A stretch of DNA of 64,000 nucleotides, taken from contig NZ_CP120368.1 of assembly GCF_029892045.1 (NCBI RefSeq), positions 1,672,001 through 1,736,000 of the forward strand, given 5' to 3'. The position numbers and the translations under genes were made by a program. The notes beneath the pieces were generated by a model. The model saw nothing but the letters and a program-made list of their open reading frames with translations. It made no database searches and was not told where the DNA came from. The first letter of the stretch is position 1. Every line of letters starts with the position of its first letter. The stretch is from Sinorhizobium numidicum (GTDB taxonomy: Bacteria; Pseudomonadota; Alphaproteobacteria; Rhizobiales; Rhizobiaceae). Positions 17,717 through 26,141 of the stretch are shown here, piece by piece.

Positions 17717-17975
17717 CTAAACACTGCGCCTCCGCCAATCGCTCAGGGTTTCGCCGGTCAGCTTCCTGAATGCGGCCGCGAAGGCAGTCTGGGAGGAGTA
17801 GCGAAGCGCCGCGGCGATCGGGACCACGATTCGTCGGTGGCGCGCAGCATCGTCATGGCCTGCTCCAGCCGGTGCTGGCGCAGCCAGACATGCGGCGAGA
17901 GCCCGGTGCTCTCCTTGAAAGCGCGGCAGAGTTGGAAGCGCGACAGGCCGGCATCCGAAGCCAGCGCTGCTGGCT
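17717..17975 (-). pseudogene. AraC-family C-terminal fragment, diverged copy
   Basis: This stretch matches the 3' end of the intact AraC gene at 18632 over about 250 bases, including the position of the terminal TAG (17717-17719 versus 18632-18634) and the flanking GAGC-ATTGCTGCTA. It encodes the second helix-turn-helix region only. One base is missing relative to the intact gene about 120 bases from its end, shifting the frame. It is a partial paralogous duplication that cannot make a regulator. Confidence 0.7.
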
Positions 17976-18040
17976 GACCGCGGTTATGATGCCGACTGCC
18001 TGGGCGAATATCCCTCCAAAGAGCAATCGGCGAAACGCGC

Positions 18041-18434
18041 TCAGCTCATTCGGTCGATTGTCGTTTCGGGCGATTCGGCGTCGTCGATCTTCTCGGGGAT
18101 CTCGACATCATCGATGCGCGCGCGCCTGCGCTGCCGGAAATGATGTAAGGGCTTGAAGCGGGCGATGGCCGGCAGCCAGGCCGAGACGCTTGGATCGGCA
18201 TTCAAAGTATCCGCGGCGTGCTAGACATCGAGGAAGGTCTGGCTGACGACGTCCTCCACATCTTCTCTCGCGGACAAGCCGACGGATGTAATTGAAGGCC
18301 TTGGCGCGATAGCGCACATAAGAGAGTGTGCATGGCAGCGGCATCGCGTCCGGCAATGCGTTTGATGAGGTCGTCGTCTCAGACGAGGACTTGGCTGCAG
18401 GCGCGTGACGCTCGATCGCAGCGATGACGGGCAT
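18041..18434 (-). pseudogene. ECF sigma factor gene, multiply disrupted
   Basis: Joining three minus-strand frames gives a typical ECF sigma factor: DDLIKRIAGRDAAAMHTLL, then YVRYRAKAFNYIRRLVRE, then EDVEDVVSQTFLDV, a TAG stop where Trp is expected, then SAWLPAIARFKPLHHFRQRR and a C-terminal TGA at 18041-18043. Two frameshifts (near 18325 and 18265) and the internal stop rule out function. The region between sigma domains 2 and 4 is the best conserved part; most of domain 4 is absent or replaced by the adjoining AraC fragment. Confidence 0.7.
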
Positions 18435-18631
18435 GGGCCTTCGTGAGGTGGCAGGGTCTTTTAGCTGGACGGAAGACCCCGTTTCCGCCGCGAGATACCC
18501 GGACATCGCTCATGGAGTGTTGCCAGACCATACCTTCGTCTCCGCTTCCTTGGCGTGCGTACAGCGATGAATTAGCGGAGCGGATGGCTGACTGCCCCTG
18601 AGCGATTGACGTGACTGAAGAGCAATTGCTG

Positions 18632-19579
18632 CTAACGCGATCGATGTCGCCATTCGGTCGGGGTCTCGCCGGTCAACTGCCTGAACGCCGCAGCGAAGGC
18701 GGTCTGCGAGGCATAGCCGAGCGCCGCGGCAACCGATGCGACCGACATGTCGGGGTCACGCAGCATGTCCATGGCCTGATCGAGCCGGTATTGGCGCAGC
18801 CAGGCATGCGGCGAAAGCCCGGTGCTTTCCTTGAAGGAACGGCAGAAATGGAAGCGCGACAGGCCGGCATCCGAAGCGAGAGCAGCGAGAGAGACGTCCA
18901 CATCGGTATCCGAGCGTAAGCGTTCGATGGCGCGGCGCAGCACCGTCGGCGACAGCCCACCGACGACTGGCTGGAGGGTGGTTGGCGAGCCGGCGTGCGC
19001 AACCAGGAGGCGCGTGGCAAGGAGCTCTGTCAGCTGTTGCCTGAACAGTGCATCCAGGGGCCCATTGCCGTCCAGGGCATCGACCGCGCCCAGGAGCAAT
19101 CGGGATGTAATGGGGTCGGGATGCGCGGTTCGGTCGAGGAGATCGGTCTGTGTGGCGGTCTCGGCTTCGTCCGCGACGCGCTTCAGCATTGCGGGAGGAA
19201 GGTAGAGCTGAACGACATCAACAGGTTTCGGAATATCCCACCGGGAGCTTGATCCGGCCGGAATGATGACCACAACCCCACGACGAAACGTTCCAGGCGA
19301 AACCGATCTTCCTGATCGCCGCTCCATGCGCTGTACCATGCCGTTGTAAGCCATGATGACGTGATCGCTCATGGGCTCGACGATGTCGTGCAATGGTTCA
19401 TGTTTCCAGTGGGCGATCCCGCCACCGGAGGGGTCCAATGCCATGCGAAATGGTGTGGTCCCGAGCGCGCGGGCCATCTCCGCATCGGCGGCACGCCCCC
19501 GGACGCCCTTCGATGCGTTGCTCCTTTGCGCCGCGGCCGACAGATCTCCCGAATGATCATGCAAGTTGGACTTGCTCAT
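18632..19579 (-). CDS. AraC-family transcriptional regulator
   Basis: A 315-residue activator/repressor. The N-terminal 200 residues form a cupin-like AraC effector domain. The C-terminal 100 residues hold the two helix-turn-helix units: LAALASDAGLSRFHFCRSFKES, then VASVAAALGYASQTAFAAAFR with the family's P-EWR end. It probably controls one of the leftward redox genes downstream or its own promoter; no operator is evident. A diverged fragment of its own 3' end lies at 17717-17975, so the surrounding DNA has been rearranged. The ATG at 19579 starts a plausible N-terminus, but the first 40 residues are variable in such proteins and the start is not certain. Confidence 0.85.
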   Translation of the reverse strand: MSKSNLHDHSGDLSAAAQRSNASKGVRGRAADAEMARALGTTPFRMALDPSGGGIAHWKHEPLHDIVEPMSDHVIMAYNGMVQRMERRSGRSVSPGTFRRGVVVIIPAGSSSRWDIPKPVDVVQLYLPPAMLKRVADEAETATQTDLLDRTAHPDPITSRLLLGAVDALDGNGPLDALFRQQLTELLATRLLVAHAGSPTTLQPVVGGLSPTVLRRAIERLRSDTDVDVSLAALASDAGLSRFHFCRSFKESTGLSPHAWLRQYRLDQAMDMLRDPDMSVASVAAALGYASQTAFAAAFRQLTGETPTEWRHRSR

Positions 19580-20102
19580 GGCTGGTGCTTGCCTTGGCTC
19601 GTGATTGCTGGAGACGTAGAGGAGTTGGCCGCAACTATGACGACAGACACCGCCGGTGTCAACGCGAGTAAGACTCGACTGTTGGCGCGTAAAACGAGCC
19701 TAGGTTTGGTGCGCAGGGGAGCGCCGGGAGGGCCTAGCCCGCGCGGGGTCTCCTGCGCGGGATAATTTTTCCTACCGGTGTTGGCGGGGCTGTCGGGGCG
19801 CGACTTTGAGCGAAGCGATAGCTGTCGCCGTTCATTTCGAGGATGCTGACGTGGTGGGTGATGCGATCGAGCAGCGCGCCGGTGACATCGCGACCCAGAC
19901 GTCCTGATGATCCAGGCGACCGGGACCGAATAGTCGTTGGTCTTGTAGCGCACTAGCGACTGGGAGAAGACGCATGCCCGAGGACGCAAGGGCGGACCAC
20001 GACGGGTAAGACGCCGTCGTTTCTACTGCTAAAGAGGCAGTGCTTGAATTCACCGGGCTTTACACAGGCAGGTCGCATCCTGAAACGCCTCACGGTCGCG
20101 AC
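19580..20102. other. Intergenic region occupied mainly by the IS21 remnant
   Basis: Besides the IstA/IstB pieces, nothing coding is supported. The 150 bases before 19734 contain no recognisable gene, and the roughly 100 bases after 20000 up to the LysR stop show no element end. Confidence 0.5.
19734..20000 (-). mobile_element. IS21-family remnant (pieces of istA and istB)
   Basis: Two minus-strand pieces are readable. At 19734-19880 the frame reads DVTGALLDRITHHVSILEMN and then GDSYRFAQS, the C-terminal signature of IS21-type IstB ATPases, ending at a TAG. Just upstream, about 19914-19990, the frame reads SLVRYKTNDYSVPVAW, a conserved internal IstA segment. The parts between and around them are missing. 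No terminal inverted repeats were found. The element is dead and partly deleted. Confidence 0.65.
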
Positions 20103-20999
20103 TCACATTACTGCGATCGCTTTCGCTGCTTCAGCGACGAAGTCGCAGAACAGTCTCACCCGCAAGGGCGGGGTGCGCCCGAAAGCGTGCAGGGCATTGA
20201 AGGGAAGCTTGGGAAGGGCGATCCGTGGCGCGAGATCTACAAGCGTGCCGGACTTCAATTCTGCTGCCACCAGGCATCGTAAAAGGTAAGCCGCACCAAG
20301 TCCGCTTTGCGCCGCTTGGATCATCGCAAATCCTGAGTCGCAGTCGACGCGACCGCTAGGGATAAAGCTGGTTCCATCGCCCAAACGCACCGGCGCCACC
20401 ATGCCGTCCAATGCGAACCGAGCGAACGGCAGGCCTGCGAGAGCTTCTGCGGACGCCTGACTGCCCCACCTGCGGAGAAAAAGCGGCGATGCAACTACGA
20501 CCAATGGCAGATCTGCCAGATGGCGTACCATCAGGTCGCCCTGCGTGGGATAGCCCACGCGCAACACGACGTCGTAGTCCTCTTTGATCAGGTTCACGAA
20601 CCGATCTGTCAGTCCGACGTCGAGATGCAATTCGGGATAAGCAGCCGCAAAATCGGTAAACACGGCGGGTAGCAACAGCGGCGCCAATTCACCCGGCATG
20701 CTGACCCGCAGGCGCCCCGCCGGTCCCGTGCGTGACATGATCACCTCGTCGCTCGAATTGAGGTCGCGCAAAAGCGGCGCAACACGTTCGAAAAAGGCCT
20801 GGCCGTCCTGGGTGAGGGTCAGCGCGCGTGTGGAGCGCAAAAAGAGGCGTGTTCCGATTTTCTTTTCCAGCCGCGCCACACTTTTGGAGATCGCAGATGG
20901 CGTCGTATTCAAGTCGCGCGCGGCAGCGCTGAAGGAGCCGGCCTCTACAGTCCGCACAAATGCCATCAGTCCTGACGTCTCACCCAGCAGATTTGGCAC
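20103..20999 (-). CDS. LysR-family transcriptional regulator
   Basis: A 298-residue LysR regulator: an N-terminal winged helix (FVRTVEAGSFSAAARDL and TPSAISKSVARLEKKIG, about 12-50) and a C-terminal periplasmic-binding-like effector domain. I prefer the GTG at 20999 because GGGAGG lies five bases upstream; an ATG at 21023 is in frame but has no ribosome binding site. It is divergent from the frameshifted SDR gene at 21096 across about 100 bases, the usual arrangement for a LysR protein and its target. If the SDR is truly broken, this regulator has probably lost its main target. Confidence 0.85.
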   Translation of the reverse strand: MPNLLGETSGLMAFVRTVEAGSFSAAARDLNTTPSAISKSVARLEKKIGTRLFLRSTRALTLTQDGQAFFERVAPLLRDLNSSDEVIMSRTGPAGRLRVSMPGELAPLLLPAVFTDFAAAYPELHLDVGLTDRFVNLIKEDYDVVLRVGYPTQGDLMVRHLADLPLVVVASPLFLRRWGSQASAEALAGLPFARFALDGMVAPVRLGDGTSFIPSGRVDCDSGFAMIQAAQSGLGAAYLLRCLVAAELKSGTLVDLAPRIALPKLPFNALHAFGRTPPLRVRLFCDFVAEAAKAIAVM

Positions 21000-21095
21000 T
21001 TGCACCTCCCGGGCACAAATCATGTGCCCGACATCAATCTAACAGCTCGCGCCGCCCGCATTTATCTCAAAGGTCAACGGAAATGGAGATAAGCG

Positions 21096-21843
21096 ATGCA
21101 GCACTTGAAAGACGAGGTCGCCATCATCACGGGTGGCAACAGTGGCATAGGCAAGGCGACCGCGCAGCTGTTTGCGGAAGAAGGGGCTCAGGTTCATCAC
21201 CGGTCGGCGACAGGACGTCGTCGATGAGGCGGTGGGCGAAATCGGCCACGGCGCGATTGGCATTGTTGGCGATGTCGCTGACATCGCGCATCATCGAACT
21301 CTCGCGGAGACAGTCAAGAACCGCTTTGGCGGCCTGGACGTCTACATGGCCAATGCCGCAATCCTTAATCTCACCGCATCCGGCAATATCACTCCTGAAG
21401 AATACGACCGGCACTTCGTCATCAACACGCGCGGGGTGTTCTTCGGCGTCCAAACAATCGAGCCGCTGATCCGCGACGGCGGCATCATCATCGTCACGAG
21501 TTCGCTGGCCGCGACGAAGGTCCTTCCGGATCATACCGTCTATGCCGGTTCGAAGGCAGCAGTCGCAGCATTCGCCAAGAACTGGTCGATGGAGTTCAAA
21601 GCGCGGCGGATTCGCGTCAACATCCTGAGCCCGGGACCGGTCGACACCGCCATTCTGGGCAAGCTCGGTGTTTCGGACGCCGAGCGTCCGGCATTCGAAC
21701 AGCACATGGCTTCACTCATTCCGGCAGGGCGGCTGGGCCGGCCTGAAGAACTCGCGCGTGCGGCTCTTTTTCTCGCCTCCGAGGCAGGTAGTTTCGTCAA
21801 TGGCATCGAGTTGCATGTTGACGGCGGCATGACATTGGCCTGA
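21096..21843 (+). pseudogene. SDR-family oxidoreductase gene with an early frameshift
   Basis: From the ATG at 21096 (GGAG eight bases upstream) the frame reads an SDR start with GGNSGIGKATAQLFAEEGAQV. It then leaves frame near 21195 and hits a stop after RRR. The frame resumes one step over with ITGRRQDVVDEAV, then VYMANAAIL, the catalytic YAGSKAA and the C-terminal GIELHVDGG. One extra base (or two missing) explains it. Apart from this slip every SDR motif is intact, so a sequencing error is a fair alternative; otherwise it is a recent pseudogene. Confidence 0.7.
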
Positions 21844-22176
21844 AAGGGCAAGTACATTTCCTGCACGCCGCCTACCGGAAAGGTTTTCCTGAGCTTGGTC
21901 AGTCGAGGCGGGCGCCCTGCATCCCGTGGTTTCAGACTGGTCGAGAGCGATATATCTGAACATGTTTTCGATCTAGCGGTGCGTCCGCCAACGCCCTTAA
22001 GACCGGAAATTCGGGGGTGCTGTCGGCAAATGGCCGTAGTGGGTCGAACGCGGTCATAGAGATTTTTCAGCGAAATTTGCCACGTCAGCCATACGGCTCG
22101 TGAACATAAACCGGTTTGTATGCAGCGATCAGCGCGCGAAACCGCTCGCCCGCGAAAAAGCGCAGGGTCCTTCTAG
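21844..22176. other. Intergenic region, nothing recognised
   Basis: About 330 bases between the SDR gene and the L,D-transpeptidase fragment. No domain-bearing frame, repeat or clear hairpin was found. Confidence 0.45.
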
Positions 22177-22490
22177 CTACAGGACGATCACTTTCGCGCC
22201 GATCTTCACTCGTTCATAGAGGTCGATGACGTCCTCATTCATCATGCGGAAGCAGCCTGACGATGAGGAGCGCCCAACGCTCTCCGGCTCGTTCGAACCA
22301 TGGATGCGGTAGAGAGTGTTTCCCAGATAGAGGGCCCGCGCACCGAGAGGATTGTCGACACCGCCGGCCATATGAGCGGGAAGGTCCGGTCTTCGGGCGC
22401 GCATGTCTGCCGGCGGGCGCCAATCCGGCCAGGAGCGCTTGGCGCTCACCACCTCGGTTCCGAGCCATAGAAAGGGACCTGTCGGCGTCA
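22177..22490 (-). pseudogene. L,D-transpeptidase (YkuD) C-terminal fragment
   Basis: The minus-strand frame ending at 22177 encodes the C-terminal two thirds of a YkuD catalytic domain: SWPDWRPPADM, MAGGVDNPLGARALYLG, then the active-site block RIHGSNEPES followed by SSGCFRM with catalytic Cys, and the end VKIGAKVIVL. The N-terminal strands and the signal peptide that a functional periplasmic cross-linking enzyme needs are absent. Similarity starts at about GPFLWLGTE near 22485 with no start codon. Upstream sequence belongs to an unrelated open frame in another phase. It is best seen as a 5'-truncated gene. Confidence 0.65.
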
Positions 22491-22494
22491 GCCA

Positions 22495-22813
22495 CTCCGG
22501 CCTGAACGGCGGCGATGGTGAGAAGCGAGAAAGCCACGACGCCGCCCAGCATCCAGGTCGTGCGCGCGGGCCTTTGGGCCTTACTGCCCGACAGAGCCCG
22601 CGCCGGTTCGGAAAGGCTAAGGCGCGCGCTGCCGAGCGAAACCGTAACGGGCGTCTTTACCTGAAGGCCATGGCCGACAGGAACCGTCGTATCGTCGACG
22701 ACCACATCGGCTCCGACCGCCTGACGAAGTCGTGCCGGCTCGCGGACGGAGCGCCCGTTGGTGTCGTGAACTGGAGTAAGAGTATCGTCAGAACCAACGG
22801 CATTCAGAGTCAC
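22495..22813 (-). pseudogene. Open frame with FHA-like region and one membrane segment, cut by the LDT fragment
   Basis: A minus-strand frame starting at ATG 22813 has a charged N-terminal region and a segment VGADVVVDDTTVPVGHGLQV that could be an FHA-type fold. A single hydrophobic segment (WMLGGVVAFSLLTIAAVQAG) follows, and then the sequence runs into DNA that encodes the L,D-transpeptidase in another phase. The order, cytosolic FHA-like domain then one membrane segment, recalls type III secretion SctD-type proteins, but this is a weak inference. No homologous downstream portion is present. Confidence 0.25.
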
Positions 22814-23064
22814 ATCGAATGAGGCGGCTGACGTTCCGGTGCAGCATTGTTTGTGGTTCTGATCGCTACCATTGCTGTGCGGTGCAATAAATGCGTGGTC
22901 TTCAATAGCGGCGGATTATTGCAGTTATATAAACTAGTGATCTGTCTTGATAACGGTTGTGTAGCGTAAGGTTGTGCTAACTTGCGACTGAGGTGCGAGA
23001 TATCGTGCACCCATGTTTTGGATGACTTCATTCCAAGGATCAGGACCGCTCCGGCAGGAAGAAG

Positions 23065-23463
23065 CTATGCCTCTTCAGGAATGCGAGCGATGACCTTGAT
23101 CTCGAAATCGAAACCGGCGAGCCAGTTCACACCGATTGCGGTCCAGTTGGGATAGGGCGGACTGCTGAAGATCTGGTTCTTGACGGCCATGATGGTCTCG
23201 AACTGGTTTTCCGGATCGGTGTGGAACGTGGTCACATCGACGATATCGTCGAAGGTGCAGCCCGCCGCTTTCATCGTTGCCCCGAGGTTGTCGAAGGCCA
23301 GTTGCACCTGACGCCCGAAATCAGGTTCGGGCGTCCCATCGGAACGGCTGCCGACCTGCCCGGAGACGAAGAGCAGGTCGCCGGAGCGGATCGCGGCTGA
23401 ATAGCGGTGTGCCTCGTAAAGTGCATGCCTATTGGCAGGAAAAATTGCGTCGCGCTGCGTCAT
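23065..23463 (-). CDS. RidA/YjgF-family protein
   Basis: A 132-residue RidA-superfamily protein. Conserved features are the SGDLLFVSGQVG strand, QLAFDNLGATMKAAGCTFDDIVDVTTF, and PNWTAIGVNWL before the C-terminal strand. The usual Arg of archetypal RidA in an R-xCVE context is not seen at the C-terminus, so this is probably an Rid subgroup member rather than the classical 2-aminoacrylate deaminase. The protein would be a cytosolic trimer acting on reactive enamines/imines. Its upstream region holds three palindromic operator-like repeats (23549-23619) that it shares with the divergent Gre-type gene. Confidence 0.8.
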   Translation of the reverse strand: MTQRDAIFPANRHALYEAHRYSAAIRSGDLLFVSGQVGSRSDGTPEPDFGRQVQLAFDNLGATMKAAGCTFDDIVDVTTFHTDPENQFETIMAVKNQIFSSPPYPNWTAIGVNWLAGFDFEIKVIARIPEEA

Positions 23464-23548
23464 CTTTTAATCCCTCTTCATCGTTGCTGGGTGGCACTCA
23501 ACAAGCGGAATGCTAAGCTTCGGGAGCTTCACACGCTGCCGCCGTTTG

Positions 23549-23619
23549 ATATACGCCACGTATGTGAAGTATCGAGCATACGCGGCGTATGTCAACCCAT
23601 ATACGCCACCTATGTAAAC
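23549..23619. promoter_or_regulatory. Three-copy palindromic operator-like array
   Basis: Three similar sites follow one another: ATACGCCACGTAT at 23551, CATACGCGGCGTATG at 23577-23591 (seven-base arms, perfect) and ATACGCCACCTAT at 23601. Each is followed by GT and A-rich bases. The spacing is 27 and 23 bases. Perfect or near-perfect short palindromes repeated between divergent genes suggest cooperative binding of a dimeric regulator of TetR or similar type. No candidate regulator gene is adjacent. Confidence 0.6.
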
Positions 23620-23670
23620 GGTGGGCGAAATGCGCTGTAAGAGCGCACCGCATCTAAACGGAGTTCGATC

Positions 23671-24152
23671 TTGAGCGTTGCCTTCACTAAGGAAGAGAGT
23701 GCCGAAACCGCTTCGGAAACCCTGCTGCCTGACCGTGCAATTTCACCTCACCCGAACCTTGTTACGGAGGCGGGACTGAAGGCTCTGGAATTGCAGCTCC
23801 AACAAGCTCGCGAGGCCCGCGAGGCTACAAGCACAATCGAAGACGTGAATGAGCGACGACGACAAGCAGCAAGCCCGTTGCGTGATCTGCGCTACTTTGC
23901 GGAAAGAGTTCGCACGGCCCAGGTTGTCCCTGACCCGCTTTCAATTGGCTCCGTCGCCTTTGGGAGCACGGTCACCTTTAGCCGTGACGATGGACGGGTG
24001 CAGAAGTATCGCATCGTGGGAGAAGACGAAGCTGATCTCAAGGCCGGATCCATTTCCTACGTAGCCCGGTCGCAAGGATGCTGATGGGCAAAGCTATTGG
24101 GGACGTCGTGAGCGTAGGCGATCAAGAGCTCGAGATTACCGCCATCTCGTAG
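23671..24152 (+). pseudogene. GreA/GreB-family elongation factor gene with C-terminal frameshift
   Basis: Starting at TTG 23671 (ACGGAG seven bases upstream), the frame gives a Gre-type protein: a helical N-terminal region (VTEAGLKALELQLQQAREAR), then the C-terminal domain FGSTVTFSRDDG and AGSISYVA. It then slips near 24067 and stops early. In the next frame the expected end continues as LMGKAIGDVVSVGDQELEI to a TAG at 24150-24152. A single missing C in a C run explains it. The N-terminal coiled coil looks shorter than in GreA, so this may be a Gre-like paralogue (Rnk/GreA-like). Either a recent pseudogene or a sequencing error. Confidence 0.65.
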
Positions 24153-24637
24153 AGCGCCTATCTCGCCATCATGCGAACGCAGGTTCGTTTGTTGATGTTT
24201 CGTTCTGTAGTTCGACAGTTGCGATGGCGGCGTCAACTATCTTATGCATTTCGACAGCCCTGCCGGGTGCAGGGTTGTCTACGCGGTCGACAGGGACCGC
24301 ACGATGAGGCTTTGCGGGAGGAGCCTTCCTATGTCGCATACGCACGCCCCATCAAGGCTGATACAATCATCCATGGGCGTTCTCTCCGATAGTTGCCAAG
24401 GCCTGTGCGAATCGTGAGCCCGTCTGTCCATCTTATCGGGGAACAGCCACTCTCTCCGTTCTTGGGACTACTTTAGGGCGACTTGCTCCCGCAATTGCCC
24501 CATGTCGCATAACATCTCAAAGGGAACCATTTCCGGCTTCTGTTCATAGTGTCTAGTGGAACGCGAGGCGTGGTCGGCACAGATGGGTTACAACACTTCC
24601 GCAAACCACTTGTAGCCAAGAGTTGCCACCGCTGAAG
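24153..24637. other. Intergenic region, no gene recognised
   Basis: About 485 bases. Short plus-strand frames around 24171-24392 have no domain I recognise. No strong hairpin was found in front of either flanking stop. Confidence 0.4.
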
Positions 24638-25888
24638 CTATCGTCCTATCGCTTGGGGTTCCGATTTTACGACGGTCTTTATCTTCGCCGCAGTTTCGAG
24701 CGTGCGATGGACCGGGCATTTGCCGGCGATTTCGGCAATCTTGCTGCGAAGCTCCTCCGAGACCTCGCCATCGATGGAAATGACGCGCTCGAAATGGTCG
24801 ATCCTGGCGCTACCCTCGCGTTCCGATTCGGTGCACTCCGCGCAATCCTTGGCATGGATCTTGGCATGCGAGACGTCAACGCCGATGCGCCCGAGTGTCA
24901 GCTTCTTATGATCGGCATATAGGCGCAGCGTCATCGAGGTGCAGGCGCCAAGTGCGATCGACAGGAAATCATAGGGCGATGGCCCGGAATCGAGCCCGCC
25001 CAGGTTTTCGGGTTCATCGGCGAAAAGCCGATGGCTGCCTGCCTGAACCGCGTTCTGAAACTTGCCTTCGCCCGTTTCCATCAGGCGGACATGTTCGATT
25101 GGTCTGGTGCCCTGCGGCTCGTCGCCGGCGAGATAACGCGTCAGCCACCCCGAAATGATCCGTCCGGCGAAGGCCGCGTCCTCAAGGTTCGTTAGCAGGT
25201 GGTCGGCCTTGTCCAGCGAAACAAAGCTCTTGGGATGTCTGGCCGCGAGGAAGATTTCGGTAGCGTTCTCGATTCCGACCGTCTGGTCCAGCGGCGCGTG
25301 AAGGATGAGGAGCGGCTTTTTCAGTGTCGCAACAGCGTCTTTGATGCGCTGTGTACGCGTGTCCTCGACAAATTGCTTTCTGACAAGGAACTTGCGCCCG
25401 GCAAGATCGACTTCGGCCGCACCGCTCTTCTCGATTTCCTCGAGGCTCGCTCCGAAGTTCTTCAGTACGTGGCCGACATCAGCCGGCGCACCGATCGTAG
25501 CAACGGCGCGCACTTCAGGAATGTCCTTGGCGACGGCCAGGACCGCTGCGCCGCCGAGCGAGTGGCCGATCAGCAGCGACGGTGCCTGATAGTGATGGCG
25601 TAGATAGTCGGCGGCCGAAAGAAGGTCGGCGACATTGGAGGAGAAATTTGTCGAGGCGAATTCGCCTTCGCTCGATCCCAAACCCGTGAAATCAAAACGC
25701 AGGACAGCGATACCTTCGCGCACAAGCTCCGCTGCAACACGGCGCGCTGCCGCCAGATCCTTGGAACAGGTGAAGCAATGGGCAAACAGTGCATAGGCGC
25801 GCAAAGGCCCGTTGGGCAGATCGAGGCGGCCGGCCAGGGTTGCGCCGGAATGACCGGCAAATTGGAGCCGTTGCGTGTTGAAAGCCAT
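24638..25888 (-). CDS. Bifunctional alpha/beta hydrolase-OsmC fusion protein
   Basis: A 416-residue two-domain protein. Residues about 1-255 are an alpha/beta hydrolase with HCFTCSKD near 37-44, nucleophile motif GHSLGGA near 108-114, an Asp in HAPLDQTVG and His in DKADHLL. Residues about 275-410 are an OsmC/Ohr-type domain with the paired peroxidatic and resolving cysteines in GACTSMTLRLYA and GKCPVHRTLE. OsmC proteins reduce organic hydroperoxides through these cysteines. The fusion is known in proteobacteria; a plausible role is hydrolysis of a peroxidised ester followed by peroxide reduction, but this is not proven. It lies beside msrB-msrA, consistent with an oxidative stress block. Confidence 0.9.
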   Translation of the reverse strand: MAFNTQRLQFAGHSGATLAGRLDLPNGPLRAYALFAHCFTCSKDLAAARRVAAELVREGIAVLRFDFTGLGSSEGEFASTNFSSNVADLLSAADYLRHHYQAPSLLIGHSLGGAAVLAVAKDIPEVRAVATIGAPADVGHVLKNFGASLEEIEKSGAAEVDLAGRKFLVRKQFVEDTRTQRIKDAVATLKKPLLILHAPLDQTVGIENATEIFLAARHPKSFVSLDKADHLLTNLEDAAFAGRIISGWLTRYLAGDEPQGTRPIEHVRLMETGEGKFQNAVQAGSHRLFADEPENLGGLDSGPSPYDFLSIALGACTSMTLRLYADHKKLTLGRIGVDVSHAKIHAKDCAECTESEREGSARIDHFERVISIDGEVSEELRSKIAEIAGKCPVHRTLETAAKIKTVVKSEPQAIGR

Positions 25889-26000
25889 AGTGACACTCCT
25901 TCGCTGTCAGGCAATGATCATTCTACATCTGCAACGGCAACCGACTACCTAGATGTCGGTTCAAAAGCCGAAGCTTCGCTCGTATCTCTGATGTTAGCTC

Positions 26001-26021
26001 AACGCCGGCAGTGCCGGCGTT
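26001..26021. terminator. Short GC-rich hairpin
   Basis: AACGCCGG and CCGGCGTT pair around CAGTG, followed on the plus strand by CTTT. It lies in the gap between the hydrolase-OsmC gene and msrA. No plus-strand gene ends here, so its direction of action is unclear. Confidence 0.4.
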
Positions 26022-26060
26022 CTTTGGTGGAGGCGTCCAAACCGGAGGGCGTGCTCCTTC

Positions 26061-26090
26061 CGGAGGCCTGGCGTATCCGCCGGGCCTCCG
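26061..26090 (-). terminator. Hairpin downstream of msrA
   Basis: CGGAGGCC (26061-26068) pairs with GGCCTCCG (26083-26090) with a 14-base loop. It lies about 50 bases beyond the msrA stop in the direction of transcription and probably ends the msrB-msrA transcript. Confidence 0.5.
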
Positions 26091-26141
26091 GAGTCGGCTC
26101 GAAGGCGACGATAATCTGTGCAGCCGGAGATAGGCGGCCGG

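Noticed and set aside
24171..24392. A short plus-strand frame in the gap after the Gre-type gene
   Set aside because: No domain, no ribosome binding site, composition not protein-like.
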